The translations under genes were made by a program, and so were the position numbers. Positions 12,030 to 20,700 of a stretch of DNA of 64,000 nucleotides are shown here, one piece after another (the first letter of the stretch is position 1; each line of letters begins with the position of its first letter). Under the pieces are notes generated by a model. It made no database searches and was not told where the DNA came from. It saw only the letters and a program-made list of their open reading frames with translations. The DNA comes from Pseudisothecium myosuroides (lineage: Eukaryota > Streptophyta > Bryopsida > Hypnales > Lembophyllaceae): contig OX637293.1 of assembly GCA_951799445.1 (NCBI GenBank), forward strand, positions 23,808,001 to 23,872,000. The letters are read 5' to 3'.

Positions 12030-12888
12030 TTTTAAAGTTTGAGGGCGCGTAATATACCGTTGGAAAGGTATTTCTAAGACCTTTCCAATGGTATATTACA
12101 CGCCCCAAAATTCCAAAAATTGAACACGGAAATCCCGAAAGAAGAATTTTCTTGCTTTTGAAGCCGTCCGCCCAATCCGTCCGCCCGTCCGCCCGTCCGC
12201 CCGACCGCATCGCCGACCGCTTGGCGGACGGGCGGACGGGCGGACGGCGTGGCTGGTGTTGAGTATGCACTTGCTGCGGTTATTTTTGTCATTTCTGGCT
12301 TCAATTTTTGAACTTTGGGGCGTGAAATATACCATTGGGAAGGTATTTCCAAGAACTTTCCAATTGGTATATTGCACGCCCCAAAAGTCCAAAAATTGAA
12401 TCCGATAATCGCGAAAGAAGAATTTTTTAGCTTTTGAAGCCGTCCGCCCAATCCGTCCACCTGTCCGCCCGTCCGCATCGCCAGCCGCTCGGCGGACGGG
12501 CAGACGGGCGGACGGCGTGGCTGGAGCTAAGTATGAACTTGTTGCGGCTATTCTTATCATTTTTAGATCCAATTTTTGGACTTTGGGGGCGTGTAATATA
12601 CCATTGGAAAGGTGTTTCCAAGACCTTTCCAATGGTATATTACTCGTCTCGAAATTCCAAAAACTGAATCCGAAAATCTTAAAAGAAGAGTTTTCTTACT
12701 TTTGAAGGCGTCTGCCCAATCCGTCCGCCCGACCGCCCGTCCGCATTGCCAACCACTTGGCGGACGGGCGGACGGCGTGGTTGGTGCTGAGTATGAACTT
12801 GTTGCGACTATTTTTGTCATTTTTGGCTTCAATTTTTGGACTTTGGGGGTGTGTAATATAACATTGGAAAGGTATTTCCAAGACCTTT
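12030..12888 (-). repeat. Right-arm tandem units with internal hairpins
   Basis: Four copies of the left-arm unit are present in opposite orientation, with hairpins near 12045, 12320, 12590 and 12845. The last hairpin is cut after GGTATTTCCAAGACCTTT, where TGTGGGAG begins at 12889. Its other half is not found elsewhere in the window. Confidence 0.85.
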
Positions 12889-13662
12889 TGTGGGAGCACG
12901 AAAACTCATTAGGGAGAGATGTAGCTTAGAAATAGGGTAGGAGTTAGGCAAAAATTTCAAAACTTTGGTAAGAAGTAAGAAATTAGATCCGGATACGGAT
13001 AGATTTCGGATACTTAGAATCCGAGATTCCAGATCCTTTAAACCGGGTTCTTTCGAGAGCAGAAACGGATCTTAAATCCGAATTAGGTCGGATCGGAACG
13101 AGCTACGGAATAGGTATCCGACCTACGCTGCTAGGAAACCGTTACGGGAACGGACCTCTTTCCGTTCGCTAAGGGGAACAGTCGGCAGCTTGACTAGTAC
13201 TTAAATCGTCGCCAGACCTAATCTTCCTCATTCTTCACTTTGCTGATTGTCTTGCGCACTTAGCTGAGAGAAAGAGTGGTGAGTTAGAGATCGCGACAGG
13301 GAGAGACGGGTGGTGTCGGTGCCAATTGCATCGGATTTAGTAGTCGGTGTCGGTGAACTATGGCGGAGTCGAGCAACCCGGTAGCGCGTCGACCTTCTGT
13401 CACAACTCGGATAGTTAGACCGGCTATTCCCACGAACCCAACTCATCGAAAGGAGTTAGAAACAGATCTGACCCGGATGGGGTGCGTAGGTTTGATCCAT
13501 CGACAGTGGAATGTTAAAGACCCGGAGATGTTGGAGTAGCTGATCTCAAGGGTCCCAAATCAGTTTGAGTTGACTGTGAGAGGCCAACCCAGAGTATGGA
13601 CGGCGGATGTATGGGCTGACGTATACGGGTTCGAGAAGAACGGGTCCGGATTAGTGTCGCAA
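12889..13662 (+). mobile_element. gag-like TG-element 2, 5' part
   Basis: It starts TGTGGGAGCACGAAAACTC inside a foldback hairpin, so it inserted after the foldback element. About 470 bp of leader precede the gag-like start at 13360. The leader is rich in CCGGAT words, as in the other copies. The element is interrupted at 13663 by minus-strand element 3 and resumes at 17491. About 75 codons of the expected protein are missing between the two halves, so the event was not a clean insertion. Confidence 0.6.
13360..13662 (+). pseudogene. gag-like element protein copy 2, N-terminal part
   Basis: ATG 13360 opens a frame matching the intact copy at 15140-17041 and copy 1. It has MAESS at the start, then RPAIPTNP, LETDLTRMGC, a Trp-rich HRQWNVKDPEML block, and RVWTADVWADVYG, ending GSGLVSQ at the element-3 junction. 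A TAG at 13537-13539 interrupts it; a single C-to-T change from CAG would produce it. It is separated from its C-terminal half (17491-18870) by an inserted element and a deletion. Confidence 0.7.
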
Positions 13663-13885
13663 TGTGAATTTTTGGTTTTTTGTAAGTTATCTAAATCTTT
13701 GAACGAAAACCGTGATCTGGTATCCGGATTCAAGCAAGAGGTAACGAAAAACCGGAAATTAACTACGGAACGGAATAGGTGATAATCCGGATTCGATCTG
13801 AATCTAAACCGAATTAGAGTTGGAGCGGATTTGAGTTGGAACGGATTGGGTCAGGAACGGATTTGGTCATGATGACAGATCAGAC

Positions 13886-13893
13886 TATATATA
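13886..13893 (+). promoter_or_regulatory. TATA box of an opposite-strand promoter in element 3
   Basis: TATATATA followed by GGCTGACC lies about 150 bp upstream of a strong splice donor (CTAGGC|GTAAGTATC). A pyrimidine-rich leader (CTTCCCTCCCCAACGC) lies between them. The downstream block CGTACGCGCAATCTAGGCG recurs, inverted, at about 20010-20035. This is consistent with a promoter reading against the gag-like gene. Confidence 0.45.
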
Positions 13894-14031
13894 GGCTGAC
13901 CAATCCAGTGACCACTCTTTTTCAATCTTCGTTTGCGGAAATCTCGCTCCAGCTTGTACTTAGCTTCCCTCCCCAACGCTTCACTCCCTTGTTTTGTGAG
14001 TTTGTTTGTGTGTGCGTTGTCGTACGCGCAA

Positions 14032-14046
14032 TCTAGGCGTAAGTAT
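14032..14046 (+). other. Conserved splice-donor-like site downstream of the element-3 promoter
   Basis: CTAGGC|GTAAGTATC matches the donor consensus and is conserved on the minus strand at about 20003-20017. A related CTAGGTTAGGAGTAAGTAGG lies at about 23636-23655. In each case it sits just downstream of leader-like sequence. I infer a 5'-UTR intron in these elements. Confidence 0.4.
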
Positions 14047-15139
14047 CTTTAACAACAAAACGTGCTAAAATGACACAAGTTATCGTCCCAGGAGATTCCA
14101 GACGTTGATTCAAAAATTAGAATTTCTAGACCTCTAAGTTTCCGGACTTTGACCACCTCAAGAGGGGTCCTTTCAACACACGAACTCTTTTCCGAAACTA
14201 CTTCCTTTCCGGAATCTCTTCCGGATCCGGCTCTACACAATCTTCCGGTTCCGTCTTTCTAACAAGTTGGTTTTCGATACCTCTGTTTTACCCTTAGAGG
14301 GTTCCTCACTTGCTCTTTCCGAGGGGTAGGGAACTGCACCACTCTGTATCTGACATAAACTCTATATAAAACAAAACACAATCCAAGAATAAATCTAGTT
14401 GAGTAAACAGGGTGGCATCCTTACAACATCCCGGATGGCCTATCCGGAAAGCTGGTCACACAGGATAGCGTTAGGTCCTCCTTACTACAGCGACGGATAC
14501 CGGACTTCCAGAACTAAGGGAATGACTTCCTAGCTCTCGACCGCTCATGAGGTTGACTAGCCTTCCGGATGGGTGGAAATATTCCTCTGGCGGTTGCCTA
14601 TCTCCGCACAGAACCGCCCCTGCGAATTCCGGACTAGCTTCCGGACCACTCCTTGGTCTCCACCGGATCACCGTACCAGCGATTTAAAGGCGCCACTTTC
14701 TCACTGCGCAAGTCTTAAAAAACTCATCCGTAAAACACACTCAGCCTAATCCGGCAGTCCAAGAATTCGGACTCCTCCCCTTGCACACTCTCACTTATAC
14801 ATCCACACAAGTGACTATAGACGCGATACGCAAGAGAATAATCCAACGAGTGCTTTCCTGAATGTTTCAGATTAAATGAACAAGGAAAAGGAATGACAGG
14901 CCAACAAGCCGGCCTGCCCTTAAAAACCCACAAAAAGGCAGCCCAAACGGCCACCAGAAAACCGGCCAACGGCCAACTGAAAAGCAAAAAGGCAACGGCC
15001 CTGAAGACCGTTCCGGGAATACCGGGAAACCGTTAAACTCCTAAAAGTCCGGAACTAACGGTCCCACATCCGAAAAATCCGTTTCCGGAACTACTATCCT
15101 GGTAAGAATCCTAACTACTATCACGGCTACCCTAGATAG
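14047..15139. other. 3' region of element 3
   Basis: Non-coding. On the minus strand it parallels 18900-19990 of element 2. Shared blocks include CCTTTAAATCGCTGG / CCTTTAAATTGCCA, GGTGATCCGGT, GTGCGGAGATAGGCAACCGCC / GAGCGGAGATAAGCGACCGCC and AGGGTAAAACAG. The conservation of a long 3' tail suggests it is part of the element and not flanking DNA. Confidence 0.6.
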
Positions 15140-17041
15140 TCATTTATTTCTCTTAGCCTTCTTCACAGAAGTGCCACCCTGTGATGGCGATCCACCTGTC
15201 TTCTTGGGCGGGGTGTTCTTCGTCTTTGACCTGGTCCGGGGAGGCTGCAACTCTTCTTCCTCCGATTGAGTTGTCTCCTCTTCCTCTTCCAATTCCGGGC
15301 CCGCCTCGTTCAGTAACCGTCGTCCCCGTGGTTTCGGAACCGTAAGGTCGATGAGCTGGGACGGCAATGGTGTCTGCAGCAGGGACTGGAGCATGTGAGT
15401 AAAACTCACCGGATCCGTCCGAGCTGGGTTCAACATCATTCCGGGTAAGGCTGGTTCCCGGAAAGTAGAAGCAACCGGTCTGTCGGGGAAGAGATTTGCC
15501 ACGGATGCAGTTTTTTCGGCTGGCACGCCTAGGACAACGTCCCTCATCGGAGTCGTGGCCGCAAACTGCTTCACTAACGACCTCCTTTTCTGGGCCGATG
15601 CTGTTCCGGCTTGCGACGTTCCGGCAAGTGTTTTGCTCTTGGCCGGAGAAGGCTGATTCTGTGCCCCTCCTTCTTGGAGATCATGACCCAGGTCAAAGAG
15701 ACCTTGGTCTAAACCTTCAAGCGGATCCAGGTTTCCCAACAGCTGCCGGACTTCCTTGAGCATTCCCTCAATCCGGACTTCAAAATCCACAAGGATGTTC
15801 ACCACCTTCGATCCGACCATGTGACCATCCTTCACCATCTGGGAATTCCAGAGTGTAGCTCTGGCAAGAATGTCCGCCGGATTGTCAAACAGACCCCGGA
15901 CATTCCGGACCAGATCGAGGGCTTCTCCCTCCTTTCCTTCAGCGGCCATCCGTTCTCTTTCTGACCACGCAGCTTGCTCTCGAAACCGGTCCCGTTCTTG
16001 CTTCAAGGTCAGAATCCGGTCCTCCAGCTGCTTCACCGCTTCCGGATTCGGCCTTTCCGCCAACGCTACCAGGATTTGGGTTTCTTCCTTCACACCCAAT
16101 TTCTCACACATCTCCCGAATCAGCGCCGACATCCGCTCATTTTGCACCCGGGTAGCTATCAGCCATTTGATGGTGGCCTCTAGCTGATCCGTATCCGGGA
16201 GTGGGTCTCGGGGTTTCTCTACCTCCTCGGCTTCTTGTTTCCCCCGCGCACCTTGATCAGTCGACTTTCGGCGCGTCCCTCCAACGTTGGGTGATGCATG
16301 CTCCGGTTCCGGTTCCTCTTCTTCCGTCTTGAGCTCATCCGGTTCATCCTCCGCGGGAAGTCCGTACCGCAACAGATTCTCGCCCTTCCGGTACACTGTC
16401 ATTTCCGGTCCGGCCAGTGCATCCTCGGAGTGATACAGATGGAAAAGATAGGGGCTAATCGGACTTGACTTCTTGTTCGCGATATTGAACGCTAACTTTT
16501 CCACTACGGAGTGAATGATCACTCCCCAACTGACCGGCCTGGGAGCCGGATTCTCTCTATCTCCCAGCGCTCCGAAAATCGTATTTGCCACAGTCATTGT
16601 AATCCGGGTGGGCTTTTCCAGATACAAAATAGGGATGAGTAATGCTAACAACTGTCCATCCCGGGGACTCTTACAGTCACTCGCGGTGTTTCCTTCCTTG
16701 GAATCCGCATGACTCCGGAATACCTCTGCAGCGTAAGTGTCCGTCCGGGACGCCATTCCGGAACCCCTGGTTGGCGTAAAGTACAGATTCGCCCACAATT
16801 CCGGAGTCCAAGCCCTAGATCGACCCCTAATCGTCAAATCGAACTGATTGCCTACTCCGGAAACCAGCTCGTCAATCATCTCTTCACTCCGGACGTTCCA
16901 TGGACGCTTTATCAATCCTAGACATCCCATGATCTCTAGGTCTCCCTCTAACTCCTTAAGGCGCTCCGGATCCGACGGGATAACCGGACGCACGCCCCGG
17001 GCTGTCACTACCGACCTCCGGGATCGACTCGCTTTCGCCAT
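15140..17041 (-). CDS. gag-like element protein, intact copy (633 aa)
   Basis: This is the only uninterrupted member of the family in the window. I start it at the ATG complementary to 17039-17041 (MAKASRSRR). An upstream in-frame Met at 17152 lies in the leader, and the shorter form aligns with copy 2 (MAESSNP). Parts in order (numbering from this Met): RPVIPSDP and MGCLGLIKRPW near residues 18-45; PTRITMTVANTIFGAL near 145; ISPYLFHLY near 190; an acidic Glu-rich linker near 230-265; a long charged coiled-coil near 330-390; GSKVVNILVDFEVRIEGMLK near 430; and a low-complexity acidic then Lys-rich tail. No protease, reverse transcriptase or integrase follows. The role is unknown. A structural (gag-like or plant-transposon) protein of a non-autonomous element is my inference. 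Confidence 0.75.
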   Translation of the reverse strand: MAKASRSRRSVVTARGVRPVIPSDPERLKELEGDLEIMGCLGLIKRPWNVRSEEMIDELVSGVGNQFDLTIRGRSRAWTPELWANLYFTPTRGSGMASRTDTYAAEVFRSHADSKEGNTASDCKSPRDGQLLALLIPILYLEKPTRITMTVANTIFGALGDRENPAPRPVSWGVIIHSVVEKLAFNIANKKSSPISPYLFHLYHSEDALAGPEMTVYRKGENLLRYGLPAEDEPDELKTEEEEPEPEHASPNVGGTRRKSTDQGARGKQEAEEVEKPRDPLPDTDQLEATIKWLIATRVQNERMSALIREMCEKLGVKEETQILVALAERPNPEAVKQLEDRILTLKQERDRFREQAAWSERERMAAEGKEGEALDLVRNVRGLFDNPADILARATLWNSQMVKDGHMVGSKVVNILVDFEVRIEGMLKEVRQLLGNLDPLEGLDQGLFDLGHDLQEGGAQNQPSPAKSKTLAGTSQAGTASAQKRRSLVKQFAATTPMRDVVLGVPAEKTASVANLFPDRPVASTFREPALPGMMLNPARTDPVSFTHMLQSLLQTPLPSQLIDLTVPKPRGRRLLNEAGPELEEEEETTQSEEEELQPPRTRSKTKNTPPKKTGGSPSQGGTSVKKAKRNK

Positions 17042-17187
17042 CTCACCGACTGCTAAGACAATCCGGTGCAATCGGCACCTTCCTCCCTTTCTCTCCCTAA
17101 CACGTCCTAACTCACCATTCTTTCTCTCTTCTAACGCATTGTGGAAGAGCACAGGTAAAAAGAGACTGAATGAGGCTGGCGGTGGGG

Positions 17188-17195
17188 TTTAAATA
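17188..17195 (-). promoter_or_regulatory. TATA-like box of the intact gag-like gene
   Basis: On the minus strand TATTTAAA is followed by CCCCACCGCC and lies about 150 bp upstream of the chosen start codon. It is about 300 bp inside the TGTGGGAG terminus at 17490, a normal position for an LTR-type promoter. Upstream, CTTTCCGGCTTTCCGGC repeats may be further promoter elements. Confidence 0.5.
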
Positions 17196-17490
17196 CCTGT
17201 CGGAACCCTAAGTTCCCGCCGCCAAAGAAGTTCCCGTAAGTTCCTTAGCCGGAACCTAGGCAGTAGGTCCCCACGATCCGGAACTTTCCGGCTTTCCGGC
17301 TTTCCGGCTACGGTTTCCGGAAGACTGCCTAACCTAATTATAGTTTTATCTTTCCTACATAGAAACTAACTTCTATTTCTAATATCTAAGTCCTAACTTT
17401 GTATTTAAATGCAAAAATTGAAAAAGTTCTACTACTTTTACCTCTACTAAATTGTTAATCGGGACTTTCCGGATGTTACGTACTCCCACA

Positions 17491-18870
17491 GTAGTCCACT
17501 GGGGGAAAGTCCTAGCCGGTATAGTGAAGAAACTGGTGTCGCACGTAGGGAAGGGGAAGCCGAGTCTTCTCAGTCCGTACCTGTTTCACCTATACCACCA
17601 TTAGGAGGTGCTGACTAGTGAAGAGATGGTGATCTACAACACCGGATTGGAAATCGTGAAGTATGGCCTCACGCACGAAATTCCACCGGATACTCCAATC
17701 GAGGGAGAGGAGGAGGAAGAAGAAGAAGACGACGAAGAGGAAGAAGAACAGCAACCGCAGGACCTGGTCGACAAACGGGAGAAGAGAAGGAAGTCAACCA
17801 ATTCGAACTCCAGGGTGGAACAGTTGACCCCGGAAAAGGGAGAGCCGAGTCAACCCCCGGAACTGGAACCGCAGTCGGACTTCTTCGACATCGGAACGCA
17901 GTGAATGGAGGAGGCCAAGCACATGTATTTCGGCATGTCAGACATGATCCTGGGGATTGCTGCGGAGCTGAAGGTGGAGCCGGAAGATATCATAAATCAG
18001 GTCCGGAAACTACCAAGCCCGGATCTGCTTCGTGAGAAGGACAAGCGGATCAAGAGCTTAGAGAAGGAAAGGGATGACCTGTTAGATCGTGTGAACTGGG
18101 CGGATACGGATGCCCCAGTTGCAAGGCAGAAGGAGGCGGACGCTCTCCAACTCGTCCACAATTTGACAATGTTGGTTGAGCAGCCCGCAGAAGCTGTGGT
18201 CAAATCCCGACTCTTCACCAATCAGCTGAGTGGCATAGGCCACTTATCCGGGTCCAAGGTAGTAACGATCTTGGTGGACTACCAGGCCCGGATGGAAGGT
18301 ATTCTGAAGGAGATGGCGCAACTGTTGGGGCACCTTGACCCAAACAAGCTATTGGACTTTACCCGCTTTCCGGAACTGTCCAACGTTGACTTGTTGAAGA
18401 CGCCTCAGAAGCCGGGGTCAGGGATCGGTCTACCGCCATCTCCAAGACCTACTCCAGGTCAGGCACGGATCCAGACGAGGACCACTAAGTTCGGCCAGAC
18501 AAGGAGTGTCCAGTCGATTCCGGTAGGAGCAGGGAGTTCTGTTCCGGCATCCGGAACATCCATCCGGAGCGATTTAATCCAACGGATGGGGGCCTTGTTG
18601 AATCCGGCTCGGACTAGTCCAGTCGACTTTACTCATATGCAGAAGGTATCGCCTAAGAAGAATACAACACCAATTCAGCTGGACGATTCGCCAGAGAAAG
18701 AGACCAGAGTGGAGATGATCCAGGAATCCGAGAAGGGAGAATTCACTTCCGGTGATGAGACGGAATCGGATGACGACCCGCCGCCGATCCAACGGAAGAT
18801 TTCCGACCCGGGCTGCAACGAAGTCTACTCCACCGAAAGGGAGCAGGAAACCACCTGCAAGGCCAAGTAG
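17491..18870 (+). pseudogene. gag-like element protein copy 2, C-terminal part
   Basis: The frame resumes at 17491 with VHWGKVLAGIVKKLVSHVG, homologous to the mid-region of the intact copy, then LLSPYLFHLYHH. It contains TAG at about 17602-17604 (after HLYHH) and TGA at 17902-17904 (after FFDIGTQ). It then stays open to TAG 18868-18870. It keeps the acidic linker, the charged coiled-coil (EKDKRIKSLEKERDDLLDR) and the GSKVVTILVDYQARMEGILK block seen in the intact protein. Both internal stops need only one C-to-T change (CAG or CGA). The N-terminal half is at 13360-13662. Confidence 0.7.
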
Positions 18871-19990
18871 CAGCGCGAAGAAATCAAAGCGGGGAAAGTA
18901 ATTAGTATGTTTGCAGTTTTAGGCTTTTTAATCTGGAGCGGATTTTCCGTGCGTGGGGCCCGGTTCCGGATTCTTAGGAGTAGTTGACTTTGAACTTTCC
19001 GGATATTACAGTTGGTTACTGATTGGTCACCTGGATTTTCAGGTGTTCTTTTTTTGGCTTTTTGTTTGGGTTTTTTAAGTGGAGGGCAGCTTGTTGCCCT
19101 TTCATTCCAGCCTTGCCCAGTTTGTGTGCATTAGTTTATGTTCATGATCTCTTTCTCTAATCTGAGCCACTAAGTGGACATTCGGATTTCTGGCTATGTG
19201 TGCGTTTTCTTGAGTTGTTTATGAATGGTGAAAGTGTGAGAGAGGGCGGATGAGGGGGAATCCGGGTTGAGAATTAGTTGGACCTGTTTTGAGCGAGTAA
19301 GTTTGTGAGGAAGCTTTACTAGACTTGTGAGTAAGGACTTGTGCGTGGTACCTTTAAATTGCCATAACGGTGATCCGGTTCTAAGGAGTGGTTCTATGCG
19401 AGTCCGGAATCCAGGGAGGGTTCCGAGCGGAGATAAGCGACCGCCAACGGAAAATCCCCACTCACCGAAAGGTCTGCCAACCATAGGATCAGTCTGGTAG
19501 ATAGGTGCACGAATCTCTTCCAGTTCCGGTTGTCTTGATCTGTTGTTATAGTAAAGGTGGAAGGATGCAATTCTGAGTGACCTGTTTTCCGGGCAAGCTA
19601 CCCGGGGAATTGTGAGGATTGTTACTTTCTCTACTCTGCAATAAAAACTCGGTTAGGATTGTTTTGTGTGAAGTTTTGCGCAGAGAAATAGATGCCTATG
19701 AGTGGTGCGTTCCTACCCTTCTAAAGATCAAATGCAGACACCCTGAGGGTAAAACAGGGGAATAGAAAACCAGTTGAAGTCGAGAAGTGAGACCCGGAAT
19801 CCGGATCATACCGGAAACCGGAAAGAGATAGATCCGGATTGGGATCCGGAAGACCATTGTGTAAGAAATAGGAAAAGAAAGGGGTGTTGCTTGGGGTTTT
19901 GGTTGTTTTGATTAAAACTCGGATACTCCTTAGCTTGCTAAAACATACTAGAATCTCCTGGGACGATATTTCGTATTATCTTACCATCAT
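18871..19990. other. 3' region of element 2
   Basis: Non-coding tail matching, block by block, the minus-strand tail of element 3. It ends near ACGATATTTCGTATTATC at about 19960-19980, just before a minus-strand leader and donor module. Pieces of the same tail are present behind copy 1, so all three gag-like genes share it. Confidence 0.55.
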
Positions 19991-20700
19991 TTTGGTGTTA
20001 AGGATACTTACGCCTAGATTGCGCGTACGACAGGCACTATTCATTGTCTCTCTCCTTTCCACTCCTATAACACATCCTTCTCCCTAATTTCCTTCCATTG
20101 TGTGTAGGTGTAAGTGGATAGAACCCCATTTTGTGTGCAGGTACGGTGGTGCTCCGCTCTCTTCTTCCTCCTCCCTTTCGTATTTTTATTGGCCCTAATT
20201 CTACTTCACCCCTGCTTAGCACTTAATTAGTCCAACGTTCCTTTAGTTTGCTTATCTTTGTTTGTGTTCTGGTTTGAGAGAACCAAAATGTGAAACAAAC
20301 AAAAAAAAGGAATCAAAATTTGGGAGGAGCCACGGTTGCCCCACCGAGAGCCTGCTGTCCCAACCGGAGCCTACTGTCCCACCGGAGCCTCTATCCAACC
20401 GGAGCCTGCCTGGCCCTTCCCGGCTGGCTGGCTGGGGGGGTCGGGATTTTAATTTAAATCTTTTTTTTTTTTAAACCAAAACGGAACTTCTGATTTCTGA
20501 TGGGATGCTAGTTGAGATGCTGGTTGGGATGCTGGTTTCGGATGCTGGCTGGATCTGGGTTTTTGCTACGGCTATATTAAGGCTAGTTTTTTGCTAAGGC
20601 TATTTTAGGACTGGATTTTTGCTAAGGCTATTTTAAGGCTGGTTTTTTGCTAAGGCTATTTTAATACTGAATTGCTGGCTAAGGCTAGGGGGAGATAAAC
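19990..20700 (-). repeat. Inverted arm A (leader plus GGCTGG block)
   Basis: This segment is the inverted counterpart of about 22955-23640. It includes a minus-strand leader with a donor-like GTAAGTATC (20003-20011), an ACACACAATGGAAGGAA word matched by ATACAATGGAAGGAGG at about 23564, and a GGCTGGCTGGCTGGGGGG block followed by TCGGGA. It also has repeats of GATGCTGGTT and GCTAAGGCTATTTTA. Together with its partner it flanks 2.25 kb of other element sequence, giving a head-to-head arrangement of two leaders. Confidence 0.6.

Larger units (their letters stand above)
7830..12888. mobile_element. Foldback-type transposon with tandem-repeat arms
   Basis: Two long arms are inverted relative to each other: about 7.83-10.0 kb and about 11.42-12.89 kb. 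The inner halves of the arms are unique sequence and align base by base in opposite orientation. For example, the ATGAATACATTGGATTCTAG block at 9478 matches its complement near 11930, and the ACTAAACAAATCTAAC block at 9955 matches near 11460. The outer halves are tandem ~265-bp units. The central 1.4 kb has no recognisable transposase. The right arm stops inside a hairpin loop at 12888, where a TGTGGGAG element begins. The design matches foldback transposons, and mobilisation would have to be in trans. Family is unknown. Confidence 0.75.
13663..17490 (-). mobile_element. gag-like TG-element 3, nested, minus strand
   Basis: Read on the plus strand it runs from TGTGAATTTTTGG at 13663 to GTACTCCCACA at 17490. 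The gag-like gene lies on the minus strand (15140-17041). Both ends interrupt the gag-like gene of element 2. Flanking five-base words (CGCAA and GTAGT) do not match, so no target duplication is preserved. The end pair TGTGAA/CTCCCACA parallels that of the 55630-59944 element (TGTGAA/ACTCACA on its minus strand). No internal direct terminal repeats are seen. Confidence 0.6.

Noticed and set aside
12025..12929. Open frames in the right foldback arm
   Set aside because: Same repeat units in opposite orientation; products are the mirror of those in the left arm.
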